Assembly: GCF_006149005.1 (NCBI RefSeq)
Contig: NZ_VBSL01000004.1
Span: 555,910-619,909 of the forward strand
Length of the DNA stretch: 64,000 nt
Direction: 5' to 3'
Source of the DNA: Larkinella sp. C7
GTDB lineage: Bacteria > Bacteroidota > Bacteroidia > Cytophagales > Spirosomataceae
The notes under the pieces were generated by a model, which did not search any database, had not been told where the DNA came from, and worked only from the letters and a program-made list of their open reading frames with translations. The number at the start of each line of letters is the position of its first letter. The stretch's first letter is position 1. This document shows positions 27,779 through 36,407 of this stretch, in pieces. Both the position numbers and the translations under genes were made by a program.

Positions 27779-28720
27779 TTAATAATTTATAAACAATGAA
27801 CTAATAGATTCATGATCGCGAATGCGGCCGATGGCTTTGGCAAATAAATCCGCCACCGTCAGCACTTTCACTTTTGGACTCAACTGGCGCAACGGCATGG
27901 TGTCGGACACCACGAGTTCTTCCAGCACCGAATTCGTAATGTTGTCGTGCGCTTTACCCGACATCACCGGGTGCGTACAGATTGCCCGGACGGATTTGGC
28001 TCCTTTTTCCAGGATAATTTCAGCCGCCTTGCACAAGGTTCCGCCCGTATCGATCAGGTCATCGACCAGAACGACATTGGCACCTTCCACATCCCCGATG
28101 ACCTGCATCGAGGCAATCTCGTTGGCCCTTTTGCGGTGTTTGTCGCAAAGAACGATGTCGGCGTTAAAATGCTTCGCAAACGTCCGGGCGCGGGCGGCCC
28201 CACCAACGTCCGGCGAGGCAATCAGCAGATTGTCCAGATTCAGACTCCGGATGTAGGGAACGAAAACCGACGTTCCTTCCAGGTGATCCACCGGAAAATC
28301 AAAGAATCCCTGAATCTGACCGGCGTGCAGGTCGATCGTCATCAGGCGATCCGCTCCGGCAGCGGCCAGCATGTTGGCCACCAGTTTGGCCGCAATCGCC
28401 ACCCGTGGTTTGTCTTTCCGATCCTGCCGGGCGTACCCGAAGTACGGAATGACGACCGTTACGTAGTGAGCCGAGGCCCGACGGGCTGCGTCGACCATCA
28501 ACAACAACTCCATCAGATTGTCGGCGGGCGGGTTTGTCGAATGAATCAGAAAAACGTCGCAACCACGAACCGACTCCTCGTAGCTCGGCGATAATTCGCC
28601 GTCGCTAAATTTACGCAGGGTGTAACCGCCCAGATCCTTGCCGTATTGGTGGGCAATTTTCTCTGCCAGATACGTCGATTGACTACCTGAAAAAATCTTA
28701 ACCGTGTTGAGGGATGCCAT
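27779..28720 (-). CDS. prs: Ribose-phosphate pyrophosphokinase
   Basis: A 313-residue class I PRPP synthase that makes PRPP from ribose 5-phosphate and ATP for nucleotide, histidine and tryptophan synthesis. The motifs are R-Q-D-R-K-D (ATP site), D-L-H-A-G-Q-I-Q-G-F-F and the PRPP loop D-D-L-I-D-T-G-G-T. The length is standard. A -7 box (TATTTTTG) precedes it on the minus strand. It leads the operon with rplY. Confidence 0.97.
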   Translation of the reverse strand: MASLNTVKIFSGSQSTYLAEKIAHQYGKDLGGYTLRKFSDGELSPSYEESVRGCDVFLIHSTNPPADNLMELLLMVDAARRASAHYVTVVIPYFGYARQDRKDKPRVAIAAKLVANMLAAAGADRLMTIDLHAGQIQGFFDFPVDHLEGTSVFVPYIRSLNLDNLLIASPDVGGAARARTFAKHFNADIVLCDKHRKRANEIASMQVIGDVEGANVVLVDDLIDTGGTLCKAAEIILEKGAKSVRAICTHPVMSGKAHDNITNSVLEELVVSDTMPLRQLSPKVKVLTVADLFAKAIGRIRDHESISSLFINY

Positions 28721-28750
28721 TCAGTGCTGAATCAGTGCCGAAAATGTCCG

Positions 28751-28758
28751 CAAAAATA
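28751..28758 (-). promoter_or_regulatory. -7 box before prs
   Basis: Minus-strand TATTTTTG, a full match to TANNTTTG, about 30 bases before the prs start codon. No convincing -33 element. Confidence 0.5.
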
Positions 28759-28862
28759 CAAATAGTATTTGACTCTTGGGAAGAGAACCTTAAAGTTTTC
28801 TTGTAGAAGATTGGTTATAAGATTATTATAATATTATATTGAATATTTAAGGCAAAGACATC

Positions 28863-29432
28863 TTATTTTTTCACCCAATCAAACCGTTTCTCTACATACT
28901 GGTAACCGTTCACACAAAAAACAGCCATCATCACGCCAATCCCGGCACCCGCCAAAACATCCAGCGGATAGTGCGCCCCGACGTAAATCCGGCTGAAGGA
29001 AACAACCGTGGCCCACAAAAATACCCACCTGACCCCGCCGAACCGTTTCCCGATTAACAACCACAATGCCATCGCCAAAGCAAAGGTGTTGGCGGCATGG
29101 GAAGACGCAAAACCGTAGGTGCCGCCACATTCCAGCACCGGATGAATGAGTTTTTGCAAGGCCGGTTCGTGACAGGGGCGCAACCGGAGCGTCAATGGTT
29201 TCATGACCGCTGACGCCATCTGATCGCTCAACGCCACGGCCAGCACCAACGTCAGAACCAGACCGAACGCCCGTTTCCGGTATTGAAAAATCAACCAGCC
29301 AATCAGCAACGCATAGAACGGAATCCACGTATTGCGCATCGTGGCCCCCACCATGATCGGATCCAGCCAAGGCGCATGCAAGCCGTTCAGCCAGAGGAAG
29401 AGGTCGGTGTCGAGTTGGTTGAGCGTTTCCAA
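28863..29432 (-). CDS. PAP2-family membrane phosphatase
   Basis: A 189-residue protein with about 5-6 hydrophobic helices and the type 2 phosphatidic acid phosphatase signatures: K-P-L-T-L-R-L-R-P (motif 1), G-F-A-S-S-H-A-A-N-T (motif 2) and S-R-I-Y-V-G-A-H-Y-P-L-D-V (motif 3) with the catalytic histidines. It dephosphorylates lipid phosphates, possibly undecaprenyl pyrophosphate or lipid A intermediates. It follows trpS across an inverted repeat, so it may have its own promoter. Confidence 0.93.
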   Translation of the reverse strand: METLNQLDTDLFLWLNGLHAPWLDPIMVGATMRNTWIPFYALLIGWLIFQYRKRAFGLVLTLVLAVALSDQMASAVMKPLTLRLRPCHEPALQKLIHPVLECGGTYGFASSHAANTFALAMALWLLIGKRFGGVRWVFLWATVVSFSRIYVGAHYPLDVLAGAGIGVMMAVFCVNGYQYVEKRFDWVKK

Positions 29433-29441
29433 ATTTATTGA

Positions 29442-29512
29442 GTGATTGCGTGATTAAGCGATTGAGTGAGTTTTGCCGAATTTTTCACGCAATCGCTCAA
29501 TCACGCAATCGC
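29442..29512. repeat. Near-perfect inverted repeat with 8-base word periodicity
   Basis: Arms 29442-29469 and 29485-29512 match at 25 of 28 positions with a 15-base spacer. Each arm is built from 8-base variants of GATTGAGT/GATTGCGT. It lies between the trpS stop (29515) and the PAP2 start (29432). Confidence 0.85.
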
Positions 29513-29514
29513 CA

Positions 29515-30489
29515 TTAATTGTAGCCTAATTTCCGCCGGACCCGTTCCATCGTGACCGAGGCAACGGCGCGGGCTTTTTCTTCGCCGTTGCGCAGTTCGC
29601 GTTCCAGCGCTTCTTCGTTTTCCATGTAGAAATTGAACTTCTCACGGGCTTCGGCAAACTGGCTGATGATCAGCTCATACAGTTCCTTTTTGGCGTGGCC
29701 GTAGCCATACCCGCCGTTCAGGTAATTCTGGCGCATGGTTTCCACCTGAGCCTCATCCGCCAGCAGTGCATACAACTGGAAGGTGATATCGGTAGCCGGA
29801 TTTTTCGGTTCTTCGAGTGGTGTCGAGTCCGAAACGATCTTTTTGATCACCTTGTAAAGCTCGTTGGCCGGTACGAAAATGTCGATGTAATTGTTGTATG
29901 ACTTGCTCATTTTCTGGCCGTCGATGCCCGGAATGGTCATAATCCGCTCGTCGATGCGGGATTCGGGCAAGACGAAAATCTCCTCGCCCACCTGGTGATT
30001 GACCGCGCTGGCCATGTCACGCGTCATTTCAACGTGTTGCCTCTGGTCTTTTCCAACCGGAACCAGGTTGGCGTCATACAGCAGAATATCAGCCGCCATC
30101 AGACACGGATACGTAAACAAACCGGCGTTGACATCCGCCAGCCGTTCGGATTTGTCCTTGAACGAATGCGCGTTAGACAGCATCGGAAAGGGCGTAAAGC
30201 AGTTCAGGTACCACGCCAGTTCGGTATGCTCCGGCACGTGCGACTGCCGCCAGAAGGTATTTTTAGTCGTATCGAGTCCAAACGCCAGCCAGGCCGACGC
30301 GACGGCGCGGATGTATTCCCGGCGCAAGGCCCCGTCTTTGATGGTTGTCAGGGAATGCAGGTCGGCAATGAACAGAAAGGAGTCGTTACCGGGTTCTTCC
30401 GACAGTTTGATGGCGGGTTTGATGGCCCCCAGAATATTACCCAAATGCGGTCTTCCGCTGCTTTGAATACCAGTGAGAATGCGAGACAT
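29515..30489 (-). CDS. trpS: Tryptophan-tRNA ligase
   Basis: A 324-residue class I synthetase that charges tRNA-Trp. The HIGH-equivalent P-H-L-G-N is at about 14-18 and the KMSKS loop is G-Q-K-M-S-K-S. The fold fits a full-length bacterial TrpRS. I chose the ATG at 30489 (M-S-R-I-L-T-G-I-Q) because a longer reading to 30570 covers an inverted repeat and adds unrelated residues. The repeat lies immediately upstream, in the probable leader. Confidence 0.96.
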   Translation of the reverse strand: MSRILTGIQSSGRPHLGNILGAIKPAIKLSEEPGNDSFLFIADLHSLTTIKDGALRREYIRAVASAWLAFGLDTTKNTFWRQSHVPEHTELAWYLNCFTPFPMLSNAHSFKDKSERLADVNAGLFTYPCLMAADILLYDANLVPVGKDQRQHVEMTRDMASAVNHQVGEEIFVLPESRIDERIMTIPGIDGQKMSKSYNNYIDIFVPANELYKVIKKIVSDSTPLEEPKNPATDITFQLYALLADEAQVETMRQNYLNGGYGYGHAKKELYELIISQFAEAREKFNFYMENEEALERELRNGEEKARAVASVTMERVRRKLGYN

Positions 30490-30502
30490 ATTTTTTGAAT
30501 GC

Positions 30503-30594
30503 GTGAATGCGTGAATGAACGAATGGGTGAATAGCTCCGGTAGGATCATGCTTTCAGCGGAGCTATTCACTCATTCGCTCATTCGCTCATTCAC
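30503..30594. repeat. Inverted repeat with 8-base words between divergent trpS and DUF2461 genes
   Basis: Arms 30503-30538 and 30559-30594 match at 32 of 36 positions, with a 20-base spacer. The arms iterate GAATGAGC/GAATGAGT. It differs from the other repeats here because it sits between two start codons, not at gene ends, so it should be in the trpS leader and/or promoter region. Confidence 0.85.
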
Positions 30595-30644
30595 AATTGA
30601 ATTTCCGTGCAAACTTCGCTATTTCTGGCTAGCTTTGGAACTGT

Positions 30645-31355
30645 ATGAAGACGAAAAACGCACCTAATTCTCAGCTCTCCGTTCAAACGCTTGACTTTCT
30701 GCGCGATCTGGTTTTAAACAACAACCGGGAGTGGTTTCAGGCAAACCGCGCCCGCTACGATGCGGCTAAATCCGAGTTTGAAGGTTTTGTGGGCAAGCTG
30801 CTGCAGGGCATCGAAACGTTTCAGCCGCTGCCCAACACCGCCGTAAAGGATTGTATTTTCCGCATCAACCGCGACATCCGGTTTTCCAAAGACAAGGCGC
30901 CGTACAAGAAGAATCTGGCGGCTGCGGTGGGTCCGGGCGGACGGCATTCGGGTCGGATCGACTATTATTTCCACCTGCAACCCGGTGGCGAAACGTTTCT
31001 GGGTGCTGGCATGTGGCAACCGACACCGGCCCAACTCGCGAAGTTTCGGCAGGAAATCGACTACAACGTCGATGAGTTGAAAGACATCATCGAGGCCCCG
31101 GTGTTCAAAGCATATTTTCCGGAAATTTTTGGTGAAACGATGAAAACGTCTCCCAAAGGGTATTCGGCCGACCATCCGGAAATCGGTTTACTGCGCCGGA
31201 AAGAACTGTTTTTCCTCCACCGGTATTCGGATCAGGAGGTGGTGAAACCGGATTTCGTGAACGAAGTCGTGAAAGGCGCCCGGTTGATTAAACCGTATTG
31301 CGATTACCTGAATTACCTGTTTTACGAAGAGAAGGACGAGTCGATAACGCTATAA
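30645..31355 (+). CDS. DUF2461 domain protein (TIGR02453 family)
   Basis: A 236-residue protein with the DUF2461 pattern: L-x-N-N-R-E-W-F near 28-35, then I-F-R-I-N-R-D-I-R-F-S-K-D-K-x-P-Y-K, and G-x-G-M-W-x-P. The family is widespread and soluble; its biochemical role is unknown to me. A TAGCTTTG box at 30630-30637 is only 7 bases from the ATG, so the transcript could be nearly leaderless if that box is real. It is flanked by inverted repeats on both sides. Confidence 0.9.
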   Translation: MKTKNAPNSQLSVQTLDFLRDLVLNNNREWFQANRARYDAAKSEFEGFVGKLLQGIETFQPLPNTAVKDCIFRINRDIRFSKDKAPYKKNLAAAVGPGGRHSGRIDYYFHLQPGGETFLGAGMWQPTPAQLAKFRQEIDYNVDELKDIIEAPVFKAYFPEIFGETMKTSPKGYSADHPEIGLLRRKELFFLHRYSDQEVVKPDFVNEVVKGARLIKPYCDYLNYLFYEEKDESITL

Positions 31356-31364
31356 ATGAATAAT

Positions 31365-31450
31365 CAATGTAAAATGATGAACGCCAAATGTAAAAGTGAA
31401 GAGGGAAGCACCCGGATACTTTTACATTTGGCGTTCATCATTTTACATTG
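31365..31450. repeat. Perfect 33-bp inverted repeat between convergent genes
   Basis: Arms 31365-31397 and 31418-31450 are exact reverse complements over 33 bases, with a 20-base spacer. It lies between the DUF2461 stop (31355) and the DUF4332 stop (31483), an arrangement matching the repeat at 7863. Confidence 0.92.
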
Positions 31451-31482
31451 GTTATTTAATACGATTCATCTTGCCTGCAAAA

Positions 31483-31890
31483 TCAATACTCCAACCCGGC
31501 GGGCAGGCTTTTGGCCTGGTTGATAAAATCGGTGATTTTCTCCAGGGTTGGGGGCCGCTGTGTTAGCTGCCGTTCCTGGTTGATTTCCGTAATTTTGGCA
31601 AAGAGGTTTTCCGGTGAGCGGTGGGCCAGTTCTTTAACCGTGTCGACGCCGGCTTCTTCCAGCAAATCGCTGTAGACGCCACCAATCCCCGCAATGCGAT
31701 TCAAATCCGCCCGATTGGCCAGATCCAGAATCACGGCGGTTTCTACGCCGACCGAAGCGGCCAGTTTCTTCCGCAAAGCTACGGTTTTGGCAGCTTCAAG
31801 CAGGGCGTCAGTGTTGGTTAGACCCTGTGCTTTTAAGGCTTCGGCCAGATCTGCGGTAATGCCTTTTAATTCTTGAACGGGTAAGCTCAT
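31483..31890 (-). CDS. DUF4332 domain protein with helix-hairpin-helix folds
   Basis: A 135-residue soluble protein. It contains two helix-hairpin-helix-like segments (I-T-A-D-L-A-E-A-L-K-A-Q-G and R-I-A-G-I-G-G-V-Y-S-D-L-L) typical of DUF4332, which resembles the DNA- or protein-binding repeats of polymerase beta and RNA polymerase alpha C-termini. It may bind nucleic acid, but no function is established. It lies downstream of the TonB receptor on the opposite side of a 9-bp hairpin near 31900-31970. Confidence 0.8.
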   Translation of the reverse strand: MSLPVQELKGITADLAEALKAQGLTNTDALLEAAKTVALRKKLAASVGVETAVILDLANRADLNRIAGIGGVYSDLLEEAGVDTVKELAHRSPENLFAKITEINQERQLTQRPPTLEKITDFINQAKSLPAGLEY

Positions 31891-31977
31891 GGGAATAGTT
31901 TATTATTTAGGAATATGACTACCTACTTGAGACCGCTTTCCAGTCAAAAAGTAACGCAGAATCCTAAATAAACCCGC

Positions 31978-34056
31978 CTACCACCGAACTGCCAGCCTCA
32001 CCCCTCCCGTAAAATTCCGGCGCGGGGCGGCATTGTAAAACCGGCCGCCAAAAGCGTTGAGGTCATAACCCAGGCTGTAGGTTTGATCGAGCAGGTTGTC
32101 ACCACTGACATACGCATCGAGCGTCCAGCGTTTGGCCAGCGTTTTCCGGAACCCCAGCGTCGCGTTCAGCATCCGGGCAATATCGGATTGAAAAGCGTTG
32201 GCGTCATCGAGCGGGAATTTGTCGATAAACTGGTGCGTCAGGTGCGCGTAGAATCCCAGCCGGGTTTCAGCATCAAAACCGGTGACGACCACCAGCGGGG
32301 GGACACCCGTGACGCGGTTGCCCGACACATCGGCGGTGCCCTGCTGGTAATTCTTAAACCGGTAATTGGTCACCGTGGTGCTGTTCCAGACCCGGACGGT
32401 CTGCCAGAAGCCGCCCGGTTTCGGAACCACCAGATTATATGACAGTTGTGCTTCCAGCCCTTTTTGATTCGTAGCCCCGGCATTGATGAAGTATTCGGCT
32501 CCGCTTTCCACCGACCGCCGAACGATCGTTTGCCGCAAACGGAACTGATACACGGCCACGTCGAACTGAAACCGGTTCAACTGGCCGCGCACGGCGGCTT
32601 CCAGGTTGGTACCCTGTTCCGGCTCCAGCGTCGGGTTGAAGGTTCCTTCCGAGGGCCGGACTTCCTGGATCGTGGGGGCCGAATAGCCGGTGCTGACACT
32701 GGCAAAAACCGATACGTGATCACCAATTTTCTTCAACAGCGCCACCCTCGGCAACCAGACCGGCTGAAAGCCACGCGGTTGCGGAACAATGGGCTGATCC
32801 GAAAACCGGGTAAACCGATACGATACTTCGTTGCGGCTCAACCCGGCGGTGGCAATGATGCCGAACGGCAGGTTTGCTTCCAACTGGGCAAACAGAACCG
32901 ACTGCGACGCCCGGAATTCGTCGTCCGACTGAAGCGTGTCGGGCTGGCCCCGGCGGTTGCCATAATTGCGGGTGATGGTGAAATTGTGCTGCCATTCGCC
33001 CCCGAAAACCAGTTGGGTGGGAACGCCCGTTTCAATCATCTGCCAGCGCGTTACCGTGCGTCCCCCAATGCCCTGATCGGCGCGTTTTTCGTAGTTGGTA
33101 ATAAACGGATTGGCAAAATCGGTCAGCGAACCGAACAAAACCGTCGTGTTCTGAATGCGGTCGTTCCAGCGGTATTGGTGCGAGAAACCCAGGTACCCGG
33201 TTTTCTGGTAAATAGCCGCCCGCTGATCCACGCTGCCGGGCGAGACCCGCGTCGATGGCCGGGCCTGGCGCGGATCGGCCAGAAACTGCGCCCGGGTCAG
33301 CCCGCCCGGCGTCTGGTACATTAGATCCGAATATAGCCCCATGACCGAAACCGTTTGCTTTGGGTTAACGGCAAAGGTGGCATTGAGCGATAGATTATCG
33401 CGGTACATCCGGCTGTTGGCCCGGTAGCCATCCGACTGTAAATGCCCGTAATTCAGCGAGATAGCCGAATTGTTCTGACCGGTTTGAATCGTATAGTTTT
33501 GACCTGACAATCCGTAGGAACCCGCCAGCACGCTCACTTCGGCCCGGTTGGCCTGGTCGCCCGATGGGCTGGCCTGACCGCTGAGCAAAACCGTCCCCCC
33601 CGTTCCGGCACCGTACAAACTGCCCGACGGTCCTTTGATGACTTCCACCCGGCCAATGGAGCGAACGTCCAGCGCGTTCAGGTAGGTACCGCCCCCCGCA
33701 TCGGTCATCGGCAATTCATTCCAGTAGACTTTGACATTCCGAACGCCAAACGGCGACCGGATCAGGCTCCCCCGGATCGAAAGCCGGTAGCTGCCCGGCG
33801 ACCGTTCGTCCATCCGGACGCCGGGCAGGGTGTTGAAAGCCGGGACAAGGGCCGGGGTACCAAACCGCTGGTTCAGTTCTTTGCCAGACAACACATTGAC
33901 CGATGCCGCCGTTTCGAGCAGCGGGCGGTTCGTCTCGTAGCCCCGAACGGTCACCTCCGCCAGTTGAATGGAATCGGGAACGGAACGGCTGGACGGCGTT
34001 TGCTGGGCGAAAAGGGAAATGGGCAGAAATAGAAAAAGTAAACTGTATTTAAGCAT
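31978..34056 (-). CDS. TonB-dependent outer-membrane receptor
   Basis: A 692-residue protein with a signal peptide (ending L-F-A-Q-Q), a plug domain (about 25-150, with S-V-N-V-L-S-G-K-E-L-N and V-E-V-I-K-G-P-S-G-S-L-Y-G) and a 22-strand barrel ending in aromatic V-R-W. It lacks the N-terminal carboxypeptidase-regulatory domain of SusC proteins and has no SusD neighbour, so it is more like siderophore, vitamin or metal receptors (FecA/BtuB style). No Fur box or riboswitch is visible upstream. The substrate is unknown. Confidence 0.93.
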   Translation of the reverse strand: MLKYSLLFLFLPISLFAQQTPSSRSVPDSIQLAEVTVRGYETNRPLLETAASVNVLSGKELNQRFGTPALVPAFNTLPGVRMDERSPGSYRLSIRGSLIRSPFGVRNVKVYWNELPMTDAGGGTYLNALDVRSIGRVEVIKGPSGSLYGAGTGGTVLLSGQASPSGDQANRAEVSVLAGSYGLSGQNYTIQTGQNNSAISLNYGHLQSDGYRANSRMYRDNLSLNATFAVNPKQTVSVMGLYSDLMYQTPGGLTRAQFLADPRQARPSTRVSPGSVDQRAAIYQKTGYLGFSHQYRWNDRIQNTTVLFGSLTDFANPFITNYEKRADQGIGGRTVTRWQMIETGVPTQLVFGGEWQHNFTITRNYGNRRGQPDTLQSDDEFRASQSVLFAQLEANLPFGIIATAGLSRNEVSYRFTRFSDQPIVPQPRGFQPVWLPRVALLKKIGDHVSVFASVSTGYSAPTIQEVRPSEGTFNPTLEPEQGTNLEAAVRGQLNRFQFDVAVYQFRLRQTIVRRSVESGAEYFINAGATNQKGLEAQLSYNLVVPKPGGFWQTVRVWNSTTVTNYRFKNYQQGTADVSGNRVTGVPPLVVVTGFDAETRLGFYAHLTHQFIDKFPLDDANAFQSDIARMLNATLGFRKTLAKRWTLDAYVSGDNLLDQTYSLGYDLNAFGGRFYNAAPRRNFTGGVRLAVRW

Positions 34057-34241
34057 GTCTTTGCCGGCTTCGGGTTGTTTTTGGGATTCGTATGTAAAAC
34101 TACTGTGTCAAAACGATTTTATACTCTTTAGGTTCAACTAACCTCAATTCAACCCCAAAAGTCGGCGTTTCAATCCAATCTGTATTGAGCCAACGGTTAA
34201 CTCCCCTTTATTTTACAAAAAAATAAACCATTGCAAAGTAC

Positions 34242-35312
34242 GTGACGACGTTGGAAAGACCGAACGACCGATGGCTCCGCTGGATAGGAATCCCGCTGAT
34301 GGTGCTGTTGGGCAATATACTTTACCTGAAAGATTACCAGCATAACCCGGTTCTGTATTCAGGCTGGGTCTTTATTGGCATGGCCTACATGACCCTCGCC
34401 TGGGAAGGTTCCGTGAGCTGGGTGCATTACGTGCGCAAAAAATTCCCGGACGCCCGGCATGCCTTCCGGCGAATTGTCATCACCTTTACCGGCTACGGGC
34501 TGCTGGCGGTTTTGTGCCAGTCGTTGTTCATCTTTCTGACCGATCTGACCGGACTGGCTATTATTCCCATCACGGCCCGCGTCTATCAGGCTTACATCGG
34601 AATCGGTATCTTTTGTTCCCTGATTCTGGGGACGACCTACGAAATCATTTATTACCTGCAACAATACCGCAAAGCGATTGCTGAAGCCGAAGCGATTCAG
34701 AAATCCCGGATTCAGGGGCAATTCGACAGCCTGAAAAGTCAGGTCAATCCGCATTTTCTGTTCAACAGCCTCAATTCGTTGTCGGCCCTGATTTCCGAGG
34801 ACAAGCAGCAGGCCAACAAATTTCTGGAAGAGTTATCGAGTGTGTACCGGTATCTGCTGCAATCGAATGAGCGCAAGCTCGTATCGCTCCAGACCGAGCT
34901 GAACTTTATCCATTCGTTTTTTTACCTCTTAAAAACCCGGTATGGTTCGGCCATCGAATTGCAGCTCAGTATCGAATCGTGCCTGCTGGAGTGTTATCTG
35001 CCGCCTTTCAGCCTGCAAACGCTGATCGAAAACGCCATCCGCCACAACATCATTCTGGCCGACCGGCCGCTCGTGATCTCGCTCCAGGCCGAAGCACAAA
35101 TCAACGACGGGTTGGTGGCATTACGCGTAACCAACAATATTCAACGAAAAAATGTACAGGTCAACAAGCAGCCCGGCGGTTTGCGGCAACTCACCGAGCG
35201 GTTTACGCTCCTGCGGCTGCCACGCCCGGTGATCACCGACGACGGCCGACAGTTTAGCGTTCGGGTGCCATTAATCGTTAAAGGTGCCGATTTTTTGGTA
35301 AATTTACCCTGA
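34242..35312 (+). CDS. LytS-type sensor histidine kinase, first of three
   Basis: A 356-residue membrane kinase with four predicted N-terminal helices (about 15-145) and no obvious sensor loop. A short coiled region precedes the His_kinase domain (PF06580-type) with N-P-H-F-L-F-N-S-L-N-S-L and the ATP-site box L-I-E-N-A-I-R-H-N. The phosphorylated residue should be the His in N-P-H-F. The start is GTG at 34242; no ATG fits. It is followed after 15 bases by a paralogue, then another, then a LytTR regulator, so all four probably form one transcript. Confidence 0.9.
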   Translation: MTTLERPNDRWLRWIGIPLMVLLGNILYLKDYQHNPVLYSGWVFIGMAYMTLAWEGSVSWVHYVRKKFPDARHAFRRIVITFTGYGLLAVLCQSLFIFLTDLTGLAIIPITARVYQAYIGIGIFCSLILGTTYEIIYYLQQYRKAIAEAEAIQKSRIQGQFDSLKSQVNPHFLFNSLNSLSALISEDKQQANKFLEELSSVYRYLLQSNERKLVSLQTELNFIHSFFYLLKTRYGSAIELQLSIESCLLECYLPPFSLQTLIENAIRHNIILADRPLVISLQAEAQINDGLVALRVTNNIQRKNVQVNKQPGGLRQLTERFTLLRLPRPVITDDGRQFSVRVPLIVKGADFLVNLP

Positions 35313-35327
35313 CTTTTCCCTACCGAT

Positions 35328-36377
35328 GTGGGCCTGAAATCTATCCGTTATACCAACCGTGACACCTGGATCGCACTCGGCCTTTTGCCGGGTTATTACC
35401 TTTTCCTGAACTACATGATGCTCGGGAAGCCCTATTTCCAACGGCTGGATATTTTTCTGGGTGCTTCGCTGCTGACGACACTCATCTGGACACCGGCTTT
35501 TTTTCTCCACGCCGTACCGGCGGTGTATCTCCGCAAACGATTTCCGCACATTCGCCAGACCTGGATGCGCATGTGCCTGGCCCTGTCGATTCATATTCTG
35601 ATGTCTTCAGCCGCCATAACTTTACTGTTTTACGTTTATAAGTGGATCCATTTCCCGGGCTACACCTTCGATAGCAACCGGCTTTTTTGGGCTATTACCC
35701 TGGGAATCATCGGCAACGTTGTCGCGAATATTGTTCACGAAAGCGTCTATACCTTTGAGAAATGGTCGCAAACCATCAGCGAAACCGAAAAGCTAAAAAA
35801 AGCGAATTTACAGAGCCAGCTCGACAGTTTAAAACAGCAGGTAAATCCACACTTTCTGTTCAATTCACTCAATACACTGTCATCCCTGATTGATGAAGAT
35901 ACGGACAAAGCGGAACTGTTTATCGAGGAATTATCGAGTGTTTATCGGTATTTATTGCAGACCAACGAAAACGCCCTGACCAGCCTTCACGACGAATTGA
36001 CGTTTATCGAATCGTATTTTCACCTGTTAAAAACCCGGTACGGAAATGGCATCAATCTGGAAGTGTGTGTAGCCGATGGCTTTAAAGAGTCTCAATTACC
36101 CCCCCTGACGCTCCAGATGCTGGTCGAAAACGCGGTGAAACACAACATCATCCTTTCCGATCAACCGCTTCAGATACGCATTGAAACCACGCAAAGCGGT
36201 CGGCTGATTGTTTCGAACAATGTGCAGCTTAAAAACCTGCGCGTAGCTTCCAACGGAGTCGGATTGGCCAATATTGCCACAAAATACCAATTGCTCGGTC
36301 AGGGAAATCTTGAAATCCTGAACACGGAAACCAGTTTTTGTGTCATCCTACCGCTCATGATGAACGAACTAAAATAA
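35328..36377 (+). CDS. LytS-type sensor histidine kinase, second of three
   Basis: A 349-residue paralogue of the preceding gene with the same layout: four helices (about 15-140), then N-P-H-F-L-F-N-S-L-N-T-L and L-V-E-N-A-V-K-H-N. It starts with GTG at 35328 because the overlapping ATG at 35326 is out of frame and stops at once. The kinase core is closely similar to the neighbours, while the membrane part is more diverged, which suggests different input signals feeding one output. Confidence 0.9.
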   Translation: MGLKSIRYTNRDTWIALGLLPGYYLFLNYMMLGKPYFQRLDIFLGASLLTTLIWTPAFFLHAVPAVYLRKRFPHIRQTWMRMCLALSIHILMSSAAITLLFYVYKWIHFPGYTFDSNRLFWAITLGIIGNVVANIVHESVYTFEKWSQTISETEKLKKANLQSQLDSLKQQVNPHFLFNSLNTLSSLIDEDTDKAELFIEELSSVYRYLLQTNENALTSLHDELTFIESYFHLLKTRYGNGINLEVCVADGFKESQLPPLTLQMLVENAVKHNIILSDQPLQIRIETTQSGRLIVSNNVQLKNLRVASNGVGLANIATKYQLLGQGNLEILNTETSFCVILPLMMNELK

Positions 36378-36407
36378 ACCCCAATGCCTGGCTTTTAATC
36401 CGATGCT

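Noticed and set aside
29442-30594. CRISPR-like arrays of short repeated words
   Set aside because: Units are about 8 bases with no unique spacers and are arranged as inverted arms; no cas genes are nearby.
30630-30637. Promoter of the DUF2461 gene (TAGCTTTG)
   Set aside because: It is only 7 bases from the ATG, so I did not annotate it as a separate feature; it may work if the mRNA is leaderless.
32446-33324. Open frame of 292 codons opposite the TonB receptor
   Set aside because: Shadow of a strongly supported gene.
34057-34241. Riboswitch or Fur box upstream of the TonB receptor
   Set aside because: I searched the region by eye for conserved cobalamin or TPP elements and a Fur-like palindrome, and saw none.
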